Part shown: positions 45,895 through 56,300 of the stretch, one piece after another
How the letters are laid out: each line of letters starts with the position of its first letter
Numbering within the stretch: position 1 is the first letter of the stretch
Notes under the pieces: model-generated
What the model was told of the DNA's origin: nothing
What the model saw: only the letters and a program-made list of their open reading frames with translations
The model's database searches: none
DNA from: Mycoplasmopsis gallinacea
GTDB taxonomy: Bacteria; Bacillota_I; Bacilli_A; Mycoplasmatales; Metamycoplasmataceae
NCBI RefSeq assembly: GCF_012220205.1
Contig: NZ_CP047225.1
Location: 620,001 to 684,000 of the forward strand
Direction of reading: 5' to 3'
DNA length: 64,000 nt
Program-made: the position numbers and the translations under genes

Positions 45895-47766
45895 CCTAAG
45901 TTTGACACTTTTAAAACTTAAAACGACGAATAACCCTACAATATAGAGCTATTCGTCGTTTTTATATCACAATTCCTATATAGTAAATTTTACGTCTTCA
46001 CATTTACCAATAGTTTCAATTGGTTTAAGTCCAAGAACTTTTAATATAGTTTTGAACTCTTCAGATTCTTCTGATTTAATATAAGTATTTATTTCTGGGA
46101 TAATTGATAATTTTTGATTTTTAATTGATTCAATTATTTTATTCGTAGGAAGCGGATAACCACAATATTCAAGAACAAATTCTAAATATCTTTGAATCGT
46201 GAGTGCAAGGAAGCAAATTAAAAAATGTCCTTTGATTGTCTTTTCAGTTGAAAGATAAATTGGTCTTACTTCAAAGTTTGTTTTCATCACTCTAAAACTT
46301 TCTTCTATTTTTCAAAGTTTTGAATATTGTTCAATAATTTCCATTTCATCCATATCTTCATGAGATGTTAAAATTCCATAAAATCCATCTGCGGCTTCAT
46401 CTTTCAAAATCGCTTGATGATCTAACTCAACTTCGTTAGCTGAAAGTTTTAAATACTTCTTACCACCTCTTTTCATTTCTGATTTTATAGCTGATAAATT
46501 GAGTAATTTTTCAGCTTTTTTAATAAGTCTTTCACGATCTTTTTTATCTTTTCTTTGTCTCTTTCCAGAGAAAGTTAAAATCAGTTTATTGTCAATTTCA
46601 TAAAAGGTATTATTAGATTTAAAAAGCTCTTTGTGATCTTGTTTTTTCACACTGAATTCTTCATACATCATTTTATATGTATCAAGATCATAAATTCCTT
46701 CAATTTTATTTTCTTTACCTTTGATTTTGTAAGCCATTATGTAATCGTATCCTGCTTGTTTTATGGCTAATAAGTTACTTTTTGAGTTTAAACCTCTATC
46801 TGCAACAATAGTAATTTTATCTATACCTAAGTCTCTTTTTATATTCTCTAAAACAGGTTTTAAAGTCAAGAAATCAGATGTGTTTCCAGGGAATAAATCA
46901 TAATAAATCGGTATTCCCATATCGTCGATTAAAAGACCTAAAACAACTTGAGTTTGGTTAACTTTATTGTCTTTTGAAAAACCAAATTTTCTAAGTTCAT
47001 CAGGTATAAAACTTTCAAAATAAACAGTTGTAACGTCATAGAAACAGAATGTTAAATTTCTGTTAATTTTGTCTACAAATTGTTCATTTAAATGTTTTAA
47101 AATATCCGCTTTTTTATCCTGTAAAAACTCAAGTGATCTATAAATGTCTTTCAAACTATCATCAAATTTGTATCAATATTTTTTAATTTTTTCAACTGAA
47201 CTTCTTTTAGAAGATGGTTCTAAAATTCTTGTTAAAATTAGCATTTTTGTAATTGATGCTAGGTCATATTTTGACCTACTATTTTTCTTTTGTAAGTCAT
47301 TTAAGAAATTTGGTAATTCTAGATAATTTATGATTTCTTCGTAAACTAAATTTCCATATCCTTTAATTTCTGTTCCTTTAAATTTGTCCAATTTTAAAGA
47401 ATTCATGATTTGTAAAATTTGTTCGTTTCTATCTTTTTGTTTTTGATTTTTCTTTGAACTAACAGATTCTTTTAATTCTTCAATGAAGTTTGGATTATCT
47501 TTTGTAAGATCTTCTAATTTACCTAAAAATTTTACTTCTCTAATTTTTGGTTTTTTAGTTTCTTTATCTCAATATGATTCTACGATTCTTACATATTGTG
47601 TTTTATTCTTTTTGATGATTTGTACTGATGCCATAATTTGTCCTTTTTACCATATTATACCATATATTTACTATATATGAAATAAAAAAATAAAAAATTT
47701 CTTAATATATGTAATATATTAAGAAATTCAAAAAGTCTTAAAAAAGACCAAAGTGTCAAAGTTAGG
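45895..47766 (-). mobile_element. IS1634-type insertion sequence, copy 2 (1,872 bp), nested in copy A
   Basis: Same ends, length and sequence as 24503-26374 (offset 21,392 throughout). Inserted in the T-run after the copy A transposase terminator. Confidence 0.96.
45976..47634 (-). CDS. IS1634 family transposase, copy 2 (intact)
   Basis: 552 aa, the same protein as the gene at 24584-26242, with DVTTVYFES, VADRGLN and WKIEESFR as the DDE blocks. Ribosome site AAAGGA before ATG at 47634. Oriented opposite to the host IS transposase. An intact frame and full identity with copy 1 imply recent transposition. Confidence 0.95.
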
Positions 47767-47856
47767 AGTTGAAATGACTATCTATTAATTCAAAAAGTTT
47801 TAGAAATGATTAAAAAGTAAAAATAAATATCCGCTTCAAACGGATATTTTGCTTTT
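47767..47856. repeat. 90-bp target duplication of IS1634 copy 2, right copy
   Basis: Second copy of 45805-45894; holds a 17-codon transposase fragment ending at 47820 and a second terminator hairpin. After it the right end of IS copy A resumes. Confidence 0.95.
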
Positions 47857-47939
47857 TATACTAGCAAGTGGGAAACGCAGGTTTGTTTTAATCTTTATTG
47901 CTTGAAAAAGATCAAGAAATAAACAATCTTAATAACTAA

Positions 47940-47960
47940 CCATCTCTAACCAGGAGATGG
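47940..47960. repeat. 21-bp palindromic target duplication, left copy
   Basis: CCATCTC...GAGATGG, the terminator stem-loop of GA-module protein 1; repeated at 48305-48325. Confidence 0.92.
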
Positions 47961-48304
47961 GCTCGATTGTAAGTTGCATTGCAACGCGGGGGGGAAACAA
48001 AAACACAAGAAAAAAAGGCATGGCTATACGCCACGCTTTTTTTCTTGTGTTTTTGTTTCCTTGGTTTTTGTGGTTTTTTATAAAGGAAAAAATAATTAAT
48101 AAAAAAGCAATTTATTTAAAAAACAATGGTAAAGCAGTGTTTATTTAAGTAATATTTCGCTTTTATTAAAAATTATAAAAATTAAAGATTTTTCAAAAGG
48201 CAGAAAGTTGAAAAGAACAAACAAAAGAGAAAAAAAGCAACAAAAATACCATTTCTATTGCGTTAGGAACGGTATTTTTGTTGCACTGGAGATTACACTC
48301 AAGC
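47961..48304. mobile_element. 344-bp non-autonomous element with terminal inverted repeats and strong hairpins
   Basis: The ends GCTCGATTGTAA and (reverse complement of the right end) GCTTGAGTGTAA match at 18 of 25 positions over the first 25 bases. Flanked by 21-bp direct repeats of a terminator palindrome. Inside are a perfect 25-bp stem with 18-nt loop (47993-48017 with 48036-48060) and a perfect 14-bp stem (48237-48250 with 48271-48284). A G7 run stands out at 47988-47994. There is no transposase. Targeting and duplicating inverted repeats is a described habit of IS1630, an IS30-family element of M. fermentans, so this may be a deletion derivative mobilised in trans; the family is inference. 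Confidence 0.8.
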
Positions 48305-48325
48305 CCATCTCTAACCAGGAGATGG
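48305..48325. repeat. 21-bp palindromic target duplication, right copy
   Basis: Matches 47940-47960 exactly; the T-run of the original terminator follows. Confidence 0.92.
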
Positions 48326-48412
48326 TTTTTGTTTAATTAAGGATACTAAAGTGCGCTAATTAAGTGTTTAATTTTAAGTAAAGTGTGGTAAATTGTGAAA
48401 AAAACTATAAAT

Positions 48413-50256
48413 CCTGAGTTTACAAGTTGAGCCTATTTTTTAGGCTCATTTTTTTATACATATATCAAAGATATATGACCTAAAGAAAAAATATTTTTTT
48501 ACTTACATTACACACATAAAATGATATAATAAGAGCATGAGTTACAGTTTATGCAAGAAAAAACAAAATGGAAAATATTATTTAGTTTTAGCTATTTCTA
48601 AAGGTTTTAAAAAAGGTTATGGAAATCAGATTGGTCTAGGATACTGAGAAGATATCAAAGAAAAGTATGGATTATCTTCAATTGAAGATATGAAAGAAAT
48701 AGCAAAAAAAGTAGATACATCTTTAGATAAAGCTGTTGCAAAAGAAGAATTTTTTAAATTATTAAAATCCACTTCTGTAAAAACAAGTATCCAAAATATT
48801 GGAGTTGATTTAATTTATAAAGTTATTAAAGAATTAGATTTATTTTCAGCATTACCAAAAAGTAAACATAAATCGTTAGAAGAAGTTTTGGAATTTTTCA
48901 TAGCAACTAGAATTATCCTTCCAAGAAGCTATATGTCACAATATAAAAATAAAAGTGATTTTATAAATGATATTAATGTTACAAAATCATCAATATATAA
49001 CTATCTTGATGTTATTTTCGAAAATAAGAATTCTGTTTTAGTCAATTTATTTCAAAAAATAAATGAATTTACAAATCGTAATAATAAAGTTATTCACTTC
49101 GATAACACAACAGTTTATTTTGAAAGCTTTACAAGAGAAGGAATAAGAAAAAACGGTTTTTCAAAAGACGGAAAACACAATGAAGATCAAGTAGTCATAG
49201 CAATGGCTGTAGATGAAAACGGAATACCAATACACTATAAAGTTTTTCCAGGTAACACAACTGATGGTAAAACAATGTTATCCTTTGTTTTAGAACTTCA
49301 ATCAATCTACAAAATAAAGGATATTACAATAGTTGCAGATCGTGGAATAAATAACAACGCAAACTTACGTTTTCTAGAGCAAAAAGGAATTAAATACATA
49401 TTTCAAAAAAGATTAGATACATTAAGTATTGGAATGAAAAAATTCATTCTTGAAGACAAACATTATGTTTTTAGAGATGAAATGTTTTGGAAAGAACAAC
49501 TTGTTGAATCTGTTTGAAATAAAAATAGATTTAATGGTAAATATAGAAAGTGATGTGTATTTTTTAGCCCTGGTAAAAAGACTTTAGATAAATTAAAAAG
49601 AAATAATTTTATTGATAAATTGAACAAGAAAACTATTAATGGAGAACTACCACTTAGTTCCTTAGTTCCAGAATACAAGAAGAAATATATGGATATTGAT
49701 GGTAAAACAATAGGAAAATTAAATTGAGAAAAAATTAAGAAAAAAGAATCTGAAGATGGTTTTTACATTATTGAAACTAATATTCTTGATTTAACACCTG
49801 AAAAAGCTAATGAAATTTATAGAAAACAATAAAAAGTTGAAGAAAATTTCAGAACATTAAAATCTTCTTTACAAGTTAGGCCTGTTTTTGTTCATAACGA
49901 AAAACATATACTTGCACATCTTTTATTATGCTTTCTTGCTCTTGTTGTTTTAAAATATTGTCTTTATAAATTGAAAAAATATTATGAAAGCAATGGAGAA
50001 ATACAAAAAGTTACATTAGATTTATTTGTAGATTCATTAAGAATGATGACTATAACAAGAAAAGAAGTAAATGACAAAGTAGTTCAAGAGATAATTAATG
50101 ATCTGGATGAAAACCACAAAGAAAATATAAAAATTTATAAAGATTTTATTGCATGTATGAGTTAATTCTATGTGTGTAATTTTGATTATCAAAAACGAAT
50201 ACACCTTATTTATAGATGTATTCGTTTTTTATAGTGTCTCAACTTGGAAACTCAGG
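48413..50256 (+). mobile_element. 1,844-bp IS1634-family element (copy C), transposase inactivated
   Basis: Ends CCTGAGTTTACAAGTTGAG and (reverse complement of right end) CCTGAGTTTCCAAGTTGAG, 18 of 19 matching. A GAGCCT/AGGCTC hairpin with T7 just inside the left end and an AAAAACGAATACA/TGTATTCGTTTTTT hairpin (50192-50227) inside the right end act as terminators. No direct repeat is visible around it, so the target duplication was lost or changed. Confidence 0.88.
48537..50165 (+). pseudogene. IS1634-family transposase of copy C with a TAA in place of a Trp codon
   Basis: ATG at 48537 lies 6 nt after TATAAT (48525-48530). DDE blocks IHFDNTTVYFES and ITIVADRGIN are present. At 49830-49832 TAA replaces the expected TGA in KQ-W-KVEENFRTLKSSL, cutting off the catalytic Glu; the frame is otherwise open to 50165. 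A single G-to-A change explains it. The truncated protein (431 aa) should be inactive. Confidence 0.88.
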
Positions 50257-50276
50257 AAAAAAGCTCTTTTTTGTAT

Positions 50277-50282
50277 TATAAT
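50277..50282 (+). promoter_or_regulatory. Possible -10 box of GA-module protein 2
   Basis: TATAAT 20 bp from the right end of IS copy C; the matching -35 region would straddle the IS junction. Confidence 0.4.
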
Positions 50283-50358
50283 TTATGATATTTTGTGTTA
50301 TAAAATTATATTGTAAAATTATAAATAAATAAAAAATGGTAAATTGAAAGAGAAGTTT

Positions 50359-53300
50359 ATGAAAAAAAGAATTAATAAGAGATTATTATTAACATTACCA
50401 ATGGTGGGAGTAGCGTTCCTACCGTTGAGTTTTATCAACATTCAGACAAGTAAAACATACAGAAAAGATGATGGACAGCAAATTACTTTTGATCAATTCA
50501 ATAATTTTATTAGTGATAACAAGTGAACTGAGCCTAATTTTAGTAGGTATGCCAAAGAGTGAAATAATAGTAATTCAAATAGTTGGTCTGTCGCTGATGC
50601 TACAAATGGAGCTGAAACGATTGAACCTATTCCTTATTTCTATAAGAAGAATGTTTTTATAGGTAACTTTATAAAAGATGGTACAGGATATAGACCTTGA
50701 GATTCTTATAGAAACGAACCTGGTGGTTGATTCATTGGTGGTAGAGGTTTTTCTAAAGCGGATGGTACAAAAACATTTAAAATAGCTTTCCATAGAAGCA
50801 CTATGAGACTTGATGAGCGTAGATGAGTTGGTGGTTTTTACATATCAAATGATTTGGTGTTAACTGGTAACATTATAGTCAGTCTTTTTTCATTAGATAG
50901 AAATAATAACGTTACTAATAGACGTGAAAATACAGATACAATTAATTGAAGATTTATTGGTATAAATGAAAATGATGATTACAACACTTTAAAGCAAATC
51001 AATCCATTTAAAGATAATTCTGCATTAGATTTAAAAGATGGTAATGATGTAAAACTTTCTGTAAGAAGTATAGATGGCTCAAAAACAATTCCTTTTTCTT
51101 GAGCTAGATATTATTCAGCGTATGAAGGCCAAGAAAAAAGAAATCAAGTTAATGATATTATTATGAATCGTAATGTTGATTTCAATGATGGTAGTGGTAC
51201 AGGAACATTTTTACAAGGATTAAAATTACTTCCAAGAGATGCATTCACAGATACCCCTTATAACTCAATGAGCAGAAACTTAGGTGCATATTTTGAATTT
51301 TATGTACTTACTGAAAGCAATGTAGAATCTAATAATGGTGTTATTATTGAATTTACTGTCAAACCAAATGATCGAGAAGCGGAACCTGGACAGTCTCCGA
51401 TGGAATATGTAGGAGAATCTTTTGTCGGGGCCGGTATTAGTATTCCGCATAAATATATTGGTCAATACTGATTTGGATCTTTAGGATTTCACGCACAAGC
51501 TAAAAGAAATCAAACTTGAATTAAGAGATTTATTACAAAAGAAAAAGTTAAATCTTATGAAAATGTAGCTGATCAAATTAACTATACAGAAGATGAAGAA
51601 CTTCCACAAACAACATTAGAAATATATGAGCCAAAAAACGGAGCTCGAACTAAATTATATGATGTTAATAAAGATAGATTTGATGATGTTAAATTTCAAA
51701 AATCTTTAAAAGGAGAAAAAAATAAATCATATTTCACTAAAAACATTTTTAACGATGAAAGTCGGATTACTTCTTATGATCAAATGACAATAAAAGTAGC
51801 ATTTAAAAATGAACAAGATAAAAAGAAATGAAAAATTAAAGATGAATATAGAATTTTAACTGGTATGTCAACCGATCTTAGAAATTACTGATCTTTTGAA
51901 GATATTGAATACGATCTTACCGATAGATATAAGTTAATAAAATTAATCGATAAAAGTGAATATTTAACAAAAGCGCAAAAAGATTATTTAAAAAATGATT
52001 ATTTAAATCAACTTTTTGGTAGTACGGATGTCAATGATTTTCCTGCTGATGATACAAGATCATTCCAAAGTGCTGTTACCGAAATAAAAAGATGAGATCT
52101 TGCTCAAAAAAGTTTAGAACTTGCATATCAAGAGTTAAAAAGCTATACGACTAGTGACAACAAAACTTTAAAAAATGGTCAACAAAGTGAATATACAAAT
52201 AGAGAAGACTATATTTTTAGTGATAAAACAATAAGAGATGAAATTGAAACAGCATTAGAAAATGCTAAGCCATTTGCTGATTTACAAACAACATCAAATC
52301 CAAGTGGAAAAGATAGAAATTCTGCTGACATTCCATTAATGAAGTTAAGCGAACCTACAAATAATAATTTAAAAACTTCTCTTTTAGCATTAAAGAGTAA
52401 ACTTTCTAAAATGAACGGTAGAACTTACTTAGATGCAGAAAAACAAAAATTAGATAATAATAATTTATCAATATTACAAGCTAATAGCGCAAATATTACT
52501 AAAGCTAAAGAATTATTCAATAGTTACTCAAATCAAATAGCAAATGGTTATGACCAAGCAGCGTCAAAAGCTTGAATTAATAATGATTTAACAAATAATC
52601 CACAAGGAACACTTGAAAGAGAAAAACTTAATAATTATGTTCAAAAAGTAACTGAGTTATCAAATGAATATGATAAATTAAAAGAATTACATCAAATCAC
52701 AAGCACTCTAAATCAAGATAGCCCTGTTGTAAAATATTCGGAAGATTCAATAAAGAATTCATTTAATCAAGATAATACAAGTGTTAACAATTTAGTTAAC
52801 GGAATTCAAAATGGAACAACAGATTTATTTTCAAATACACAAAGATTTGAAGAAGCAACAAATAATTCAAATCAAAATAGTGTTAAAAATACGCGTGAAA
52901 GACTAGAAACAACACTAAAACAACTTGATGGAAATAAAAGAGAAGCAATTAAAGAATTAGATGGGTTTAAAAATTTAACATCTCCAAATCCACAAGGACA
53001 AAATGTTGATTCTAAAGCTAAAGTTAATGCATTACCTTCTAATTTTGTAGATAATGGAACTTCGATTACAAATAATCTTGTAAATAATAATGTTGAACTT
53101 GGCAAAATAATGAATGAAGCGTGAGAAACAGCAAAAACTAATTTTAAAGAAAAAATTAATGCTCTTTCTAATTTAACAGATACACAAAAAGAACATTTTA
53201 AAAATCAAGTAACTGATGATAAGAAATACTCAACTGGTTTATTATATTTTGATGATCGTAATTTAGACTTTACTAATCCTACTTTCTCTAACCTAACTCC

Positions 53301-56300
53301 ACTTAATACAAATATGGGTGATTTAAAGAGTTATTATGATTCATTGGAATCTTCAATGAAAGATGGAACTGATGAAAGATATTTATTCGCAGACCTAAAT
53401 TACAAAAATGAATATGAAAAGCAACTTTTACGTACTAAACAATTTTTAGGAATTCCACTTACAGAAGCTGAAAGAAACAGTTCTAATTATGTAGAAGTTC
53501 CGGCAAGTGAATTAGTTGATCCTACAAAAGTACAGGAAGCCAAAAACCAATTAGAAGCTGCTAAGAATAATCTTAATGGTATTCCGTTCTCACCAGAAAT
53601 TGAAAAGCTTGCATATTTAAGCGATACTTTAAAATCACAAATTAAAAAAGAGAAAGAAACTTTAAATAATCAAGCTCCAGCAATTATTAATTTACGCGAA
53701 AAAGCAATTGAACTTAACAACAAAGCTAAAGAATTAATCGATTTAATGAAGGATGTTGTTCAAAATAAACAAAACGAGAACTATGCAGATTATGCAAATG
53801 CATCTGATGAAACAAAAAATCCTTTCGATGAAGAAATTAATTTAATTAAAGATCTTTTTGAAGGCGATTTTGCAACAAATGGTTATGTAAAACTTAAAGG
53901 TGCAGACCCTGAACCAAGTTCTTGAACTGATTTTACAAATTCTAAAATAACACAAGTTCAAGAAAGAATAAACCAATTAAAAGCCAAATTAAATGCCTTA
54001 GATGGTGAAGAAATTAAAGCAGAACAAGAAAGAATTAATAATCTTGCAATTACATACGATTATCCTAACGATTTAAAACGCAATATTTTACCATCAGAAG
54101 TAGCTGCTAGTGAGCACTGATCTGAATTTACTCATACTGTCCAACCAGAAAATGCTCAAGATTTTGAAGTTAGAATTGTAGATGTAACTCCACAAGCTGA
54201 TGATTTTGAGCCAGGTACTGTTAATGTTACTTATGAAGTGGTATCTACAAAATTCCCTTCGATTTCAAAGAGAATTGTTTCAACCAAAAATCAAGATATC
54301 ACAGGATTTTTAACAGCTAGAGAAAAAGAATTTAGACTTAAAAAAGCTGAAATCATTGAAAAAATTAATAATTTAGCTAACCAAGGAAAATTAACTCCTG
54401 AACAAAAAGCTCAATTGTTAAATGAAGTAAATGCGCTAAGTTATGAAAATGGAAATACTCCAGATGATTTAAATTTAATTAATAATAAAATCGATGCTCT
54501 TGTTGATGCTAATAAAGTTATCGATGATTTACCTAATTTAACAGATGATCAAAAAGCACAATTAAAATCACGTTATTTAACTGATAATTCACCTGAAAAT
54601 ATTAATAAAATCCAAAGAGAAGCTCAAAATCTAGATGATTTAATAGGTAAGTTAAAAGAAAAAATACAAGCTGCTGAAAATACTAAAAATGAACCAATTT
54701 ACACAAAAGATCAGCAAGATAGAAAAGATGCATTTGATCAAGCTTTAGAAGAAGCTAAAAACAAATTAAATGAAATCTTAGCCAAAGATCTTACTAACGA
54801 AGATTTACCTACTCTTGCTAAAGAAATTGATAATCCAGATCAAACTCAGCCAGGTGTTATTCAAAAATTAGATAAAGCAAGCGATGATCTTGATGGTAAT
54901 AGACATGATTTACTTAGCAAAGTTAGAAATTTTGCTCATTTAGAAGCAGATGATTTAACATGACTAGATGATGAAATTAATAGATTACCAAAAAGACCGA
55001 CCGAACAACAACAAAAAGCTATTTTAAATAAAGCACTTGAGCGTTGTAAGTTAAATGCTAAAAAGAAAATTAAAGCTTTAAAATTATTAACAGATGCCGA
55101 AAAACAAGCATATGAACAAGAAATCGATCAAATTACGTTACATACAGCAAGCAATGGAATTGATCCAGAAGTAGATTCAAATAATCAACAAATAAAATAT
55201 AACGTTGATATTGACTCTATTTTAGAGAGAGCAAATCAAGATGAACTTACAAAACGTAAAGCTATCGGAAAACTTTACGGTGATAATGAATTAAGTATTT
55301 TACCTGCTTACGAACATCTTAATGACAACCAAAAAGCTTATTTAAAAAATTTAATCATTAATAATCCAACTTCTGAAACAACAAGAATCTTACAAGAAGC
55401 ACAAGATACAAATGATGCAATGAAAATGTATAAAGATCTTTTTGTAAGCTCAGATAATCAAGAACCTAATAATGTTAAACCATCTGACAAAACCGATTAT
55501 CTTGATGCATCTGAAAACGTTAAAAATCTTTTTGACCTTGGTCTTGAAAATCGTGATAGCATAGTAGCTTCTAATGGTGAATTAAAAACTTTAGATGAAC
55601 TTATTAGCTATAAAAAAGACTCAAACAATAATTTTATTCTTGACGAAAACGGAAATAAAGTTATCGATCTAGAAAACGGATTAATAGGTAATTTAATTAA
55701 AGCTAGAAATGATTTAGATGGTGATGAAAGGCTAGCAAAACGTAAAGAAGAGCTAGCTAAAAGATTAGATAAAGATAATTCACAACCACCTGTATTGCTT
55801 GAGTTTTTAATAGACAATCAATTAGAAAAAGCTAAAGAAAAACTTGCAGATAGCAGCATTGATCGTATTTCAAAAGTTGATGACCTTGAAGATAATTTAG
55901 TTCATTTAAATGATGAAATGCAAAAAATGTTAATGTACATCGAAAGTAAAAATGGTAATCCAGACAAAGGAATGACTCCTTTCACTCAGACATTAATGTA
56001 TACTGGTTCGTTTGATGATAAACGTAAAGCATATGATGATGCTCTAAAAGAAGCGGAAGAATATCTTGCTACTTTAAAAGCTTCAAATAATCCTGATGAA
56101 ATTCTTAATTCAACTAAGCTCGAAGAAATTAACAAAAAAATTGCAAAAGCAATTGAAAACTTAGATGGTGAAAAGAATATGGATAAACTTCAAAATGAAG
56201 CGCTTGAAAAAATTAATTCATATCAAAATCTTAATGATGCCCAAAAAGAAATGCTTAAAATGGAAGTTTTAAATGCTAGAACTCCTGAAGATCTTTTAGG

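Larger units (their letters stand above)
44077..47881 (+). mobile_element. 1,843-bp IS1634-family element (copy A), interrupted by an IS1634 copy
   Basis: Ends CCTGCGTTTCCCACTT and AAGTGGGAAACGCAGG are perfect 16-bp inverted repeats. Removing the nested IS (1,872) and its 90-bp duplication leaves 1,843 bp, the exact length of copy B at 59395-61237. The left end carries two hairpins (ACATATTTAT/ATAAATATGT and CCTAGT/ACTAGG) before the transposase promoter that may insulate it from outside transcription. Confidence 0.95.
47882..48375. repeat. 129-bp target duplication of IS copy A, right copy, split by a 344-bp element
   Basis: 47882-47960 and 48326-48375 together reproduce 43948-44076. A 16-codon tail of GA-module protein 1 ends at 47932. 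Confidence 0.95.

Noticed and set aside
47957-48148. A 63-codon open frame inside the 344-bp element
   Set aside because: It spans both arms of a 25-bp perfect hairpin and the G7 run and reads as low-complexity Phe/Lys; better explained as hairpin DNA than as a gene.
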